From Rhizobium etli 8C-3 (lineage in GTDB: Bacteria > Pseudomonadota > Alphaproteobacteria > Rhizobiales > Rhizobiaceae), in NCBI RefSeq assembly GCF_001908375.1, contig NZ_CP017241.1:3985501-4049500 (forward strand): 64,000 bases of DNA. Direction: 5' to 3'. Under the pieces are notes generated by a model, which saw nothing but the letters and a program-made list of their open reading frames with translations, did not search any database and was not told the origin of the DNA. A program made the position numbers and the translations under genes. Of the stretch, positions 8,913 to 17,906 are shown piece by piece (the first letter of the stretch is position 1; the number at the start of each line of letters is the position of its first letter).

Positions 8913-8927
8913 TTAACTGGACTTTAA
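8913..8927. promoter_or_regulatory. CtrA-type site (TTAA-N7-TTAA) between divergent polysaccharide genes
   Basis: A full TTAA-N7-TTAA match lies between the GT2 gene and the flippase gene. This is the alphaproteobacterial CtrA consensus. The spacing to both start codons (68 and 80 nt) would suit regulation of either promoter. One match in a 64-kb window can occur by chance, so this is a candidate only. Confidence 0.45.
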
Positions 8928-9006
8928 GCGGCAAATATTAAGGTATCTGAAATAGACACTTCATTATGCGCTGTGGTCTCCGGGAAAAGGAAAAGCGGTA
9001 GTATTC

Positions 9007-10521
9007 ATGGCGAAGAGCATAATGGCAAACTCGGTGCTCAATGCGGCAGCAGGCCTGACACTGCTTGCGACGGGTTTTGCATGTTCGATCATTGCCGCGC
9101 GCCTGCTCGGCCCGGAAGCGAACGGGATAATCGCATTTTCCCTGTGGCTGGTAACGACCGGAGCGCTTGTCGCAGAACTAGGCACTGGCGTCATGCTTCT
9201 GCGCATCCTGCCGCAACTGCGGGCCCAGGGCAGATCCTACGAAGAACGCCGCAGCTTTGCAGCCTATCTCGTACGGCCAACGATCGTTGCGTCGCTGCTG
9301 GTGCTCGCCGTTTATTTCCTCGTCTACTTCGAAGCCGAGCAGCTTCATTGGGCCGTCGGGACCCCGGCCGTGATTGTCATCACCGGCGTCCTCTTCCTTT
9401 TCCAGTCGATCGGCGCTTACACGAAGAACTATCTCATCGGGGAGCAGAACCTTTCGCCTTATTTTCGGCTGACGATCGCAAGCTCCATCCTGCAGGTCGT
9501 CATCGTGCTTGCAGGTGCGCTGCTTTATGGCGTCAGCGGCGCCTTGGCCGGTTATGCAGCCGGTCAGTTCCTGATGTTCCTCTTTACCCTCAGGATTGCC
9601 TCGGTCCGCGCAAGCTCATGTGGTATCGGCGTGAATTATCTTGCAAGCTCTTCATTCATTCTGTCCTTGGAATACGCAAACACATCGATCTTCCTAAACC
9701 GCATCGAGCTCTTCTTCCTTCAGAAGGACTTTGGCGTGGAGGCGGTCGGCTATTACGCCGTCGGTTTGTCGCTGGCCAATCTCGCGCTGCAGCTTCCCGT
9801 CCAACTGAGCGGTAGCCTTATCCCCTATTATTCGGAAAAGATTCATTCCAATCCCAACGGCAAACTCCCTGCAAGCATCTTTGAAGGGGTGGTTCGGAGC
9901 ATTGCCTACATCACGCTGCCAATGAGCTTCGGTCTTGCCGCCATCGCCAAGCCGCTCGTCGTTGCCATCTTCGGTCAGCCCTTCGCGCCGGCCGGCGGCA
10001 CGGTTGCCATCTTGGCGCTGACGGCCATACCTTACGTCTTCACGCAGATCTGCACGCAATATCTTTATTCCGTCAATCGAATCGGCGAACGGCTGATGAT
10101 TGCAGGCATAGCCAGTCTTGTACTCGCCGTGGGTTGCTTTGCCGCCGTACCCTGGTTCGGCGGAGAAGGCGCTGCGGCAATTCGTTTTCTGGCATTTACG
10201 GTCATGTGCACGTTGATGGTCGCGCGGATCGACCTCGACGGCCCGATCTACCAAATATCGGTTCCAATTCTGCGCATCGCCGCTGCTGCGGCCCTTTGCG
10301 GGGCGACAGCATATGGAGCGATCCATTTCGTTCCAGGAATTGGCGGTCTTGCTGTCGCGGTTGTCGCAGCAGCGGGCGCCTATGGGATCGCCCTGCGCCT
10401 GCTGAACGCTGTTCCGGCTGCCGACATTGCGGTGATGGAACAGATCGTAGATCGCCTGCCGAAGATGGCGCATCCACTAGCATTTCATGCGCTGGCGCTG
10501 CTCACGCCGCGCAGAGCATGA
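9007..10521 (+). CDS. Polysaccharide flippase (MVF/MATE superfamily, Wzx-like)
   Basis: The 504-residue protein has about 12-14 hydrophobic helices and the architecture of MurJ/Wzx/RfbX lipid-linked oligosaccharide flippases. Features include an N-terminal helix with ACSIIAARLLGPEANGIIAF (a conserved [AS]RxLGPxxxG motif), RIELFFLQKDFGVEAVGYY in the middle and QICTQYLYSVNRIGERL later. It would move an undecaprenyl-linked glycan to the periplasmic face of the inner membrane. The neighbouring GT2 and GT4 genes supply likely glycan synthesis; no Wzy-type polymerase is visible in the window. It is followed after 12 nt by the double-hydrolase gene, so the two are probably co-transcribed. Confidence 0.85.
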   Translation: MAKSIMANSVLNAAAGLTLLATGFACSIIAARLLGPEANGIIAFSLWLVTTGALVAELGTGVMLLRILPQLRAQGRSYEERRSFAAYLVRPTIVASLLVLAVYFLVYFEAEQLHWAVGTPAVIVITGVLFLFQSIGAYTKNYLIGEQNLSPYFRLTIASSILQVVIVLAGALLYGVSGALAGYAAGQFLMFLFTLRIASVRASSCGIGVNYLASSSFILSLEYANTSIFLNRIELFFLQKDFGVEAVGYYAVGLSLANLALQLPVQLSGSLIPYYSEKIHSNPNGKLPASIFEGVVRSIAYITLPMSFGLAAIAKPLVVAIFGQPFAPAGGTVAILALTAIPYVFTQICTQYLYSVNRIGERLMIAGIASLVLAVGCFAAVPWFGGEGAAAIRFLAFTVMCTLMVARIDLDGPIYQISVPILRIAAAAALCGATAYGAIHFVPGIGGLAVAVVAAAGAYGIALRLLNAVPAADIAVMEQIVDRLPKMAHPLAFHALALLTPRRA

Positions 10522-10533
10522 CGAGGAATGGAA

Positions 10534-12393
10534 ATGAGCACGGGGCTGGATACCAACAAAAGCAAGACAACTCGAAAGGCTGCCGCAGCGGCCGAGCCGG
10601 TGACTTTTGCCGGCACGATCGGCCTTTTCGCACCTGCCAGCCAAGCCCTACGCAAATCCACGGCCGTTCTGTTTGTCAGTCCCTGGGGATTTGAGGAAAT
10701 GTGCACCCGCAAGTTCTTCCGTGTCCTGGCGGAAGAACTTGCCGAAGCGGGTGTGGCAAGCCTGCGCTTCGATTACGCGGGAACCGGAGACGCGCTGGAG
10801 GTAGCCGACCACAGCCGCGGCCTAGCCGTCTGGCTCGAAACGGCAGAACAGGCTGCAGCGCAGCTGAAATCGCTTTCCGGCTGTGACAGCATCATACTTG
10901 TGAGCCAAAGTCTCGGCAGCACGATTGCGGTCGATCTGGCACAAAGGCTGGGTGGCGTCGAGGGCATTGCACTGATGGCGCCGGCAATCTCCGGCCGGCT
11001 CTACCTGCGTGAACTCTCCGTTTGGTCGAAGATGATCGACGACGGAATGGGCGTTGCCGAAAGCCAGCGCGAAACACAGGGCGTATGGATCGCCGGCCTT
11101 CGTATGTCGGACGAAATCGCCGCGGAGGTTCGCAAGATAAACCTCATGGAGCTTTCGAAGCTTGCTGCAGCAAACTGCCTGGTGCTCACACGTCCGAATC
11201 GTTCGGCCGACGAAGATTTTGCCGCCCATGTCAAAGACCTGCATCCGGACACGCAGGAAGCTGTCTACCGCGGCTATGACGAACTCGTCTTCAATCCGAC
11301 GATCGCAACGATACCGGTAGAGACCGGCAATTGCATCGTCGAATGGGTGAAATCGATTTCCACGCCCAAGATGGAAACGCCAACGCCAAGGCAGCGCCCG
11401 ACTGCGGCACCGCTTAAGACCAGCGAGTTCACCGAGGTGCCGCTGCGGTTTGGAAAGGCTGGAGAACTCTACGGCATTCTTTGCCAGCCCACGGCTGCGC
11501 GTCGTGGTGCAACCGCAATCATCCTGACGACGGCTTACGACCGGAACGCGGGCTGGGGCCGTACATCCGTAAAAATGGCACGCGCGCTTGCCCGCGACGG
11601 CATTCCCTCGCTGCGCTTCGACAATGCTAATGTCGCAGATAGCCCTCCCACGCCGGGCGCGCCAGAGCAGGTGCTCTATTCCAGGCGACAGAACGAAGAG
11701 ATCACGGCGGCCTTCGATCTTCTGGAATCATCCAAGCTTCTGCCTGCCGTGCTTGTCGGCCGCTGCAGCGGCGGTTACCTCGCTTTCCAGGGCAGTCTCT
11801 GGGATGAACGCTCCAGCGGCTTGATTGCCGCCAATCCCTATGTCTTTCACTGGTCCGGCAAGCTCACGGTCGACGCATCGCTTCGCCACGTGCCGCGTTC
11901 GCTCGAAACATACCGCCTTAAGCTGCTGCAGTTCGAGACCCTAAAGCGGTTGTTGCGTGGCGAAATCGATGTCCCGCGGGCAATCAAAAATTTCATCACC
12001 TCGCTCATGCGACGAGCGATCCGGCTAAGCCGTCCGATGCTGGATTTCGCGCCGTTCCGCTCCGAGGAGCGTACTGCAATTCTCGATCTCTTCCAGTCCC
12101 TGAACGCCCGCAAGGTCGAGGTGTCGCTGATCTATACCGCCCATGATACCGGTCTTGAGCAGTTCAACGATCATTTTGGCAAGAATGGCTCATATCTGAA
12201 ACGCTACGGCAATGTCAGGCTCAACATCATCCCGGAAGCCGATCACAATCTTACACAGGCGCATGCCCAGTCCTTCTACCTTCAGGAAGTCCGCTCCGTA
12301 TCGCTGAAGATCGGAACGCGCCAGGCAATACCGCGTGAGGACCGCAGCCAAGCAGTCAAATCGCCAAGATACGCGAACCTCCCAACGTCCTGA
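10534..12393 (+). CDS. Tandem alpha/beta-hydrolase protein of unknown substrate
   Basis: The start at ATG 10534 is preferred over ATG 10528 because GAGGA lies 6 nt upstream of the former and directly abuts the latter. The 619 residues contain two serine-aminopeptidase-like alpha/beta-hydrolase domains (about 25-275 and 298-590). Domain 1 has PWGFEEM, RFDYAGTGDA and an elbow S124-Q-S126-L-G, where the usual first Gly is Ser. Domain 2 has RFDNANVADS and an elbow G409-R-C411-S-G413, placing Cys at the nucleophile position. The final VRLNIIPEADHNLTQ supplies the expected catalytic His region. No signal peptide is seen, so it is probably cytoplasmic. It ends 38 bp inside the end of the convergent GH2 gene. 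A role in acyl or aminoacyl transfer to the glycan is speculative. Confidence 0.75.
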   Translation: MSTGLDTNKSKTTRKAAAAAEPVTFAGTIGLFAPASQALRKSTAVLFVSPWGFEEMCTRKFFRVLAEELAEAGVASLRFDYAGTGDALEVADHSRGLAVWLETAEQAAAQLKSLSGCDSIILVSQSLGSTIAVDLAQRLGGVEGIALMAPAISGRLYLRELSVWSKMIDDGMGVAESQRETQGVWIAGLRMSDEIAAEVRKINLMELSKLAAANCLVLTRPNRSADEDFAAHVKDLHPDTQEAVYRGYDELVFNPTIATIPVETGNCIVEWVKSISTPKMETPTPRQRPTAAPLKTSEFTEVPLRFGKAGELYGILCQPTAARRGATAIILTTAYDRNAGWGRTSVKMARALARDGIPSLRFDNANVADSPPTPGAPEQVLYSRRQNEEITAAFDLLESSKLLPAVLVGRCSGGYLAFQGSLWDERSSGLIAANPYVFHWSGKLTVDASLRHVPRSLETYRLKLLQFETLKRLLRGEIDVPRAIKNFITSLMRRAIRLSRPMLDFAPFRSEERTAILDLFQSLNARKVEVSLIYTAHDTGLEQFNDHFGKNGSYLKRYGNVRLNIIPEADHNLTQAHAQSFYLQEVRSVSLKIGTRQAIPREDRSQAVKSPRYANLPTS

Positions 12394-14824
12394 TTTCACC
12401 TGAGGGCGCCTTCCCCTGCGTCGCGCCTGCAAGGGCATGCAATCTGACGCGCTTTTGCGAACCTGGCGCCAGATGGAACCAGTCGTCGGCTGCACGGTAA
12501 TTTGGGACCTCGACGTGAACGGACTGTGCAAAGCGATCGGCCTGCAACTCAAGGGTCCAGTTGTCGCCATCTTCTACCACCTTCCCATCGATCGTGGCAT
12601 CGTGAAACGCCTTCGACCGTCCGAGCGGGAAATGGAATGCTTCGGCAAGCATGCCGCCATCGGCTGAGCGCAGCCGCGCAACGGTTACGTTATGGGAGGG
12701 CGGACCGAAACGGAAAGCATAGGTCGTGTCGAAAAAGGCACCGAAGAGCTCGGTCGCGGCGAGCTTTTCCTTGGATCGTGGTGCAAGTATCAGTGCTTGG
12801 CTGCCGCCGACGGCTCTCTGCTTGCCATCTCGCAGGCAGAGGACTTCAAGCTCAACCGGCAGGCTTTCGCCGGTTTCGTTGATGAGATGCACGTCGAGGC
12901 CATTCGTGCCCTCGTCCGTCAGCAGCACTTGAATCGGGCGGAAAGCGCGGCGCATGGCATACCACACCGGTTTTGGCTCCCCGGTGGAATCGACAACGCC
13001 CCAACCTGGACCAGGCAGAATATCCTGGAGCGTCCAGACAAGAGCACCGGTGCAGGCTGACCCCTTGCGCCGCCATTCGGCGTAGGTTTCCATCAGAACC
13101 TCGCCTGTCACGGCGCGGGACAAATCGAGGTAGCGCTCCGGGTCTTGGCGGCGCAGCGCCGCTGGGTCGACGTTATAAAGTTGCTCCAGATAGAAGTCGC
13201 GAACATCCTCGAAATCCCATGAGGCGCCGCGATCGCGTGGAACACGTGCCTTCCACTGCGGACTATGGACGGCCGGAACATCCAGATGCCGCTGCAACGT
13301 TTTTTGTTGCGGTGCATGGGCGAAGGCCAGGGTTTCTGCGGCAAACCGGACGTCGGCGCGGCGAGCATCCTCCAGCGGGCGCATATAGGCACCAATGCCG
13401 TAATAATGGGTAACGCCGGCATTTGGCGAGAACGGCATGGCCCCACCGTTAGGGGAGTTCGGCACGTAGGGCACGTCGGGGCGCATACGCTCTGCGATCG
13501 CCGGGATGACATCCTCCGTCAGCGGTCCGCGCCAGAATTCCTGCGGCAACCCAAGCATCGCCGCCTGTTGATAAATCTCGCTTCCGCCGCAAAGAACCGC
13601 CAGCGAAGGAGAAGCCTGAACTCCATGGATGAAGCCCTCGACTTCGGCATGAACGTGGCCCGTGAAGGCCTTGTCGCTTCGCGGATAGTCGAAATTGGCG
13701 AACATGAAGTCCTGCCAGACAAGAATGCCGAGTTCATCGCAAAGCCCGAAGAACTCTGGCGTCTCGTAAGCCATCGTGCCGCCGATGCGGATCATGTTCA
13801 TGCCGGCGCCGGCAGCAAGGCGCAAATAGGGCTCGTAGTCCGCTCGGACACCCGGCAGGCGAACGATATCGGCCGTCGTCCAGACAGCACCGCGGCAAAA
13901 GACGGGCTCACCATTCACTCGAAGGCCGAACCCGTTGCCATCGGCGCCACGATCGATTTCGATCCGCCGGAAGCCGGTCTTTCCGAGCGAATATTCTGTG
14001 CCGTGCGAAATGAGCGTCAGCTCGTAAAGATGCGGGGTCCCGTGCGTATGCGGCCACCAGGGCGTGACCTCCGGCAGCTTGAGGATCGCCGAATAATGAT
14101 TTCCGCCGATCTTCTCAAAGCCTTGCTCCACCTCCCCGCAGCGAAGCAGCATCTCGGGATTTTCGGCATCGGCGTGCAGCGAAACACTGAGGCGGCCGAC
14201 CCCATTTTCCAGCACAGCGCGGATCGAGACATTGTCGATCGACATCATGTTGCGGCGAACAAGCGTAATCGGCCGCCACGGCCCGACAGCGTGAATTTCC
14301 GGGCACCAGCCAGGCATGTGCCCAAGCAGCGTCGTACGAAAGTTCCTCAGTCCCTGCGGCGCGATCATCTGAGGACGCCACCGGGCGCGGGCCCCGGGCT
14401 CGCTCAGGCGGGGACCGAGGGCACGGAAACAAAGGACCAGATCATCGCCGCCCATAAGCGTGACGGGGATTTCATGCGCCGTGAACATGCTCTCGGAAGA
14501 GAGGATTTCCTGCCCATTCAGAAAGACGTGGCAGAGCGTCGCAAGTCCACCGAAACGAAGTATGGCATCGCCTGGCTGGGCGTCGAAGAGCCGGCAGACG
14601 TACCAGGCATCCTTAGTATTCAGCGGCTCCGGATTTTCGCGATCGAAGAGACCGGCGCGCTCCAAAGCGTCAGCCACAGTGCCGGGAACAGGTGCGGCAA
14701 TAAACCTCGAAGACGGTGGGATGTCATGCGGCGTCAACCAAGCTCCCGGTTCCGTCAGGACCAGGTTCCAGCCTTCGCAAAGCAGGGTCTCTTCCGCGCC
14801 GACGCTCGCCAACCGCCCCCCCAT
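12356..14824 (-). CDS. Glycoside hydrolase family 2 protein (beta-mannosidase-like)
   Basis: The 822-residue protein has the GH2 order: jelly-roll sugar-binding domain (about 15-190), Ig-like domain, TIM barrel and C-terminal beta domains. Typical barrel motifs are WQDFMFANFDYP, VLCGGSEIYQQ (acid/base Glu, with GSE in place of the common NNE) and FAAETLAFAHAP, where the nucleophile Glu is expected. VWTLQDILPGPGWGVVD follows as in beta-mannosidases. No signal peptide is visible, so it probably acts in the cytoplasm. GGGGGTG precedes ATG 14824; a GTG at 14830 lacks spacing. It lies 15 nt after the DUF1839 gene and looks like the last gene of the carrier-protein operon. Mannosidase, glucuronidase or exo-glucosaminidase activity cannot be separated by reading alone. 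Confidence 0.82.
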   Translation of the reverse strand: MGGRLASVGAEETLLCEGWNLVLTEPGAWLTPHDIPPSSRFIAAPVPGTVADALERAGLFDRENPEPLNTKDAWYVCRLFDAQPGDAILRFGGLATLCHVFLNGQEILSSESMFTAHEIPVTLMGGDDLVLCFRALGPRLSEPGARARWRPQMIAPQGLRNFRTTLLGHMPGWCPEIHAVGPWRPITLVRRNMMSIDNVSIRAVLENGVGRLSVSLHADAENPEMLLRCGEVEQGFEKIGGNHYSAILKLPEVTPWWPHTHGTPHLYELTLISHGTEYSLGKTGFRRIEIDRGADGNGFGLRVNGEPVFCRGAVWTTADIVRLPGVRADYEPYLRLAAGAGMNMIRIGGTMAYETPEFFGLCDELGILVWQDFMFANFDYPRSDKAFTGHVHAEVEGFIHGVQASPSLAVLCGGSEIYQQAAMLGLPQEFWRGPLTEDVIPAIAERMRPDVPYVPNSPNGGAMPFSPNAGVTHYYGIGAYMRPLEDARRADVRFAAETLAFAHAPQQKTLQRHLDVPAVHSPQWKARVPRDRGASWDFEDVRDFYLEQLYNVDPAALRRQDPERYLDLSRAVTGEVLMETYAEWRRKGSACTGALVWTLQDILPGPGWGVVDSTGEPKPVWYAMRRAFRPIQVLLTDEGTNGLDVHLINETGESLPVELEVLCLRDGKQRAVGGSQALILAPRSKEKLAATELFGAFFDTTYAFRFGPPSHNVTVARLRSADGGMLAEAFHFPLGRSKAFHDATIDGKVVEDGDNWTLELQADRFAQSVHVEVPNYRAADDWFHLAPGSQKRVRLHALAGATQGKAPSGEIRTLGGSRILAI

Positions 14825-14839
14825 GCTCACCCCCCGGTA

Positions 14840-15802
14840 TCAAAGCCGATCGGAAATCGAAGTCATCATGGCATCCCATGCATCCGCCGCCGGATCAAGC
14901 GCCGCCTTCAATGGCTCGAACTTCCTGCGCGTGACGGCACGTGCAAGTTGAAACTGCACCGACTTCGCCACTTCGGAGATGCGCCGGGCATTCTCTTCAG
15001 CCTGCGCGAACCTGCCTTCAGAAAGCCACGCGAGGTGATCTGCGGCCAACTCGAAATTCGCACCGAACTGGCGCAAGGTGTTGAAGGCATATTTGTGGAA
15101 GAAGCCGAACGGGCGTTCGGCGACAGCTTCCACCTGCTGTGGAAACTGCTTGGCGAATGCACGGATCGGGTTTTCGGCAGGCCGGCGCGAGAAATGGACC
15201 TTGAAAAGACGGTGCGCCACATCGCCGATATAATTCTCGCCTGCAAACGTCTCGGGAAATTTTGCAAATTCCGTATAGGGCAGGAAGGGCGAATTGCTCT
15301 CCGACAGATGCATCTGGAAGAGACCGTCGAAGTCCTCGCCCTCAAGCTGGAAATAGCCGGCATTGTGAAAATACTCAACGCGTTTTGCGGCAACATCCAG
15401 CCGATTGATGGCGACGGTCGTCTTGCCGTGTTCGCAATGATAGGCCGTACCCTGCGTGTCCGGCATATAGAAGGAGTCCATTTCGACCAGGCAAAGCCGG
15501 CCGCGCCTGATCTGCGTTTCGACGTGATGCTCGACGCGGTCGAAGATCGCGAGTTCGGTGACACGGATGCCGTAAAGCGCCTCGAGGTCTTCGAGGGGCA
15601 CCTTGAAGAAGGTGAATTGATCGCCCTCGAAATCCTGCGTCAGCGTAAAGCCGAGCATCGCTTCAGGCGGCAGCCTGAGGGTGTGCAGCACTTCGATCCA
15701 CAGGTCGATATAGCAGTTGGTTTCCGGCCACATGCGCTCACTGGAATGCAGTGCATGCTGGCGGTAGCCATCTGGTCGGATGGCCGGGAAAACGCACGAC
15801 AT
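14840..15802 (-). CDS. DUF1839 family protein of the aminoacyl-carrier-protein operon
   Basis: ATG 15802 starts a 320-residue soluble protein that I recognise as DUF1839. Its N-terminal half has ERMWPETNCYIDLWIEVLH and FEGDQFTFFKVPLEDL; the middle has LVEMDSFYMPDT and HCEHGKTTVAI; the C-terminus is helical and rich in Ala and Arg. No catalytic motif known to me is visible. It lies 8 nt downstream of the amino acid:[carrier protein] ligase stop, so the two are translationally close. Conserved acidic, His and Tyr residues would fit an acyltransferase that takes the aminoacyl group from the carrier, but this is inference only. Its function is unassigned as far as I know. Confidence 0.8.
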   Translation of the reverse strand: MSCVFPAIRPDGYRQHALHSSERMWPETNCYIDLWIEVLHTLRLPPEAMLGFTLTQDFEGDQFTFFKVPLEDLEALYGIRVTELAIFDRVEHHVETQIRRGRLCLVEMDSFYMPDTQGTAYHCEHGKTTVAINRLDVAAKRVEYFHNAGYFQLEGEDFDGLFQMHLSESNSPFLPYTEFAKFPETFAGENYIGDVAHRLFKVHFSRRPAENPIRAFAKQFPQQVEAVAERPFGFFHKYAFNTLRQFGANFELAADHLAWLSEGRFAQAEENARRISEVAKSVQFQLARAVTRRKFEPLKAALDPAADAWDAMMTSISDRL

Positions 15803-15810
15803 CGGACCGC

Positions 15811-16719
15811 TCAGCCCCAAAGGGCCTTGCGCGCATTCGCCGGCCATTCCTTCACGTCCAGACCGTGATGATGGAACAGCGCAAGCGCGATGCGCTCGAG
15901 ACCGAAGCCGACGCATGCAGTGTGCGCGACGCTGCCGTCCTCGAGGTTGAGGTCCCACTTCTGGCCGAAAGAATCCTGGTGGTAGTTGAAGCTCATGCAG
16001 GCTGTCGGATTGGCGGTTGACGTGATCGGGATCAGCAGCTCGAACTTCAGGTTCTGATCACGCTGGTTGTTGACCATCATCTTGCCGGCGCGGCCGAAAA
16101 ATGGATCGTTGGCGACGTCGATGACGACTTGGAGGCCGACCTGCTTCATCATCTCGACGCCGCGATCCATCCAGCGCTGACGGAAGTCGGTAACGTGGCT
16201 TTCGGTTCCCATGCAGACATACTCGCGCATGCGGAAAAGCTGCTGGCGGGCAGGATCTTTCGATGGCTCGTGGCGAAAGCAATAGGACTGCAGGTCGAAG
16301 AGGCCGCCCTTTGCAGGCAGATTGCCGCGCTTGGCGATTGTCGGATAAAGCGGATAGCAGGCGGCCGGCGTCAGCACGATATCCGTCGCCTCCTGGCCCT
16401 TCGTCCAGTCGTCGCCGACTTCCATGCACTGCAGCAGGTTCATGTGATCGAGTTCACTGCCGCAGAAGCTGTGGACGGTGCCTGCAAGCTGCGGGAAGCT
16501 TTTCATGTAGCCGCTCTTTTCGAAGAGCGCGCGGTTCATGCCCGGCGGGAAGCGCATCGCTTCTGCGCCATCCGCACCGCCGAACTTGTCGATCAGCCGC
16601 TCGAAGGCGGTGATCACCTCTTCGAACTGCCCGCTGCGGCCATAAAGACCGTCGACGCCGGTATCGATCAGTAGACCGGATTCGAAGAGCCGGTCCAGAA
16701 ACGAGGTCTGCATATCCAT
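15811..16719 (-). CDS. Amino acid:[carrier protein] ligase (class II seryl-tRNA-synthetase homologue)
   Basis: The 302-residue protein matches the catalytic core of the atypical, methanogen-type SerRS but has no tRNA-binding domain. It has motif-2-like [16 protein letters not shown] and motif-3-like [14 protein letters not shown]. Zinc ligands are predicted at Cys121, Glu166 and Cys269; the spacing equals that recalled for the Bradyrhizobium enzyme (Cys131, Glu176, Cys279). Characterised relatives in Bradyrhizobium and Agrobacterium activate small amino acids (Gly or Ala, as I recall) with ATP and load them onto the phosphopantetheine of a neighbouring carrier protein rather than tRNA. The start is ATG 16719 with GGGGTGA upstream; a GTG at 16728 overlaps the previous stop. 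The carrier gene is two genes upstream, as expected. The downstream product is unknown. Confidence 0.9.
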   Translation of the reverse strand: MDMQTSFLDRLFESGLLIDTGVDGLYGRSGQFEEVITAFERLIDKFGGADGAEAMRFPPGMNRALFEKSGYMKSFPQLAGTVHSFCGSELDHMNLLQCMEVGDDWTKGQEATDIVLTPAACYPLYPTIAKRGNLPAKGGLFDLQSYCFRHEPSKDPARQQLFRMREYVCMGTESHVTDFRQRWMDRGVEMMKQVGLQVVIDVANDPFFGRAGKMMVNNQRDQNLKFELLIPITSTANPTACMSFNYHQDSFGQKWDLNLEDGSVAHTACVGFGLERIALALFHHHGLDVKEWPANARKALWG

Positions 16720-16724
16720 GACTG

Positions 16725-17906
16725 TCACCCCAGTAGGCTAGTGTCCTGCTTGTGGACGAGAAGCATGCTCGACGTGTTGCCGAGGATGCGGTCATTCGAG
16801 ATCATGAGCTGGGCGGAATGAGCGTCGCGCAGATGCCGGCCCAGGCTGAAGGGCGTACCGTTCTTGTAGCCCACGATGCCGCAGATCAGCATGGCGTGGT
16901 TGACGATCTCCAGGATCGTTTCCGACGAAGCGATCTTCACGTTGTTCATGGCTACCGCAAAGCCCATCGACGAAAGCCTGTCCGGGTCGGCCTTGGCACC
17001 CTCGTAAGCCTTGAGGCCCGCCACGACGTTCGATTTCACCATCTGCAGCAGGTTGGAGACTTCGGCGAGCCGCAGCGCGCCGGGTGGCGCAACACCAGGA
17101 GATTTACGGGCCGCGGCACGTACGAAAGCCTGCGCGCGGGAGACGGCATCGACGGCAATGCCATACCAGACGCCGCTCCAGAGCAGATGCGACGAAGCGA
17201 GCATCGACTGCGCAGCGATTTCGGCGAAAGGCTTCGGCAGGATCTGAACGGCAGGCGCCTGCCCCTTGAAGAGGAAGCCGTCGGAGCAGGTGCCGCGCAT
17301 GCCCAGCGTGTTCCAGATATGGGTACGCTCAAGGGTATACTGGTCCTTGAGAAACGCGGTGAGCACTTGATCGGAGGGTGTCGCGTCCGGATGGCTGCGA
17401 GACGTTACGAGGATCGCATCGGCATGCGAGCCGTAGGAGATCACGGTCGCATCCTTTTCGAGACGGCAGCTGTCGCCGCTGACCTCGATGGCGCAGATGC
17501 TGTTGCGCAGATTGCCGCCGATCCCGCCTTCGGTCGTCGCCGATGCGATCAGCAGCTGCTCGGCGGCGACGCGCCGCATGAAGCCTGCATGCCATTCACT
17601 TTCGGTGCCGTGCTCGACAAGGCTTGAGAGCTTGATGTGGTGCATGGCAAAGATCATTGCACTTGCCGCGCAAGCCTGGCCAAGAAGGGAGCAGAGTTCG
17701 GCGACTTCGGTCGTCGAAGCCCCCTCGCCGCCAAGGTGGCGCGGGACTTGAATGCCGAGCAGTCGCTCGGCCTTCATCGCATCGACAGCCTCGCTTGGAA
17801 AGCGGCCTTCGGCGTCGACAGCGTCGGCATATTTCGCGGCGATCTCGCCAACGCGCGCCGTTCTGACGATAAGACTCTGTTCCGTGATCTTGACCGGAAA
17901 ATTCAT
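16725..17906 (-). CDS. Acyl-CoA-dehydrogenase-like flavoprotein acting beside an aminoacyl carrier
   Basis: The 393-residue protein has the acyl-CoA dehydrogenase fold: a helical N-terminal domain with [13 protein letters not shown], a beta domain with [15 protein letters not shown], and a C-terminal four-helix bundle ending in [15 protein letters not shown]. It resembles the more divergent members that oxidise carrier- or CoA-bound or heteroatom substrates, so the substrate need not be an acyl-CoA. Its ATG overlaps the carrier-protein stop as TGATG, a tight coupling. This suggests oxidation of an aminoacyl group on the carrier, as known for prolyl-carrier oxidases, but that is inference. The catalytic base cannot be assigned by eye. 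Confidence 0.8.
   Translation of the reverse strand: MNFPVKITEQSLIVRTARVGEIAAKYADAVDAEGRFPSEAVDAMKAERLLGIQVPRHLGGEGASTTEVAELCSLLGQACAASAMIFAMHHIKLSSLVEHGTESEWHAGFMRRVAAEQLLIASATTEGGIGGNLRNSICAIEVSGDSCRLEKDATVISYGSHADAILVTSRSHPDATPSDQVLTAFLKDQYTLERTHIWNTLGMRGTCSDGFLFKGQAPAVQILPKPFAEIAAQSMLASSHLLWSGVWYGIAVDAVSRAQAFVRAAARKSPGVAPPGALRLAEVSNLLQMVKSNVVAGLKAYEGAKADPDRLSSMGFAVAMNNVKIASSETILEIVNHAMLICGIVGYKNGTPFSLGRHLRDAHSAQLMISNDRILGNTSSMLLVHKQDTSLLG

Noticed and set aside
13265..15868. An 867-codon open frame on the plus strand
   Set aside because: It is fully antisense to the GH2, DUF1839 and ligase genes, which have clear domains and spacing. Long antisense frames are common in GC-rich rhizobial DNA, and the translation shows no known motif.
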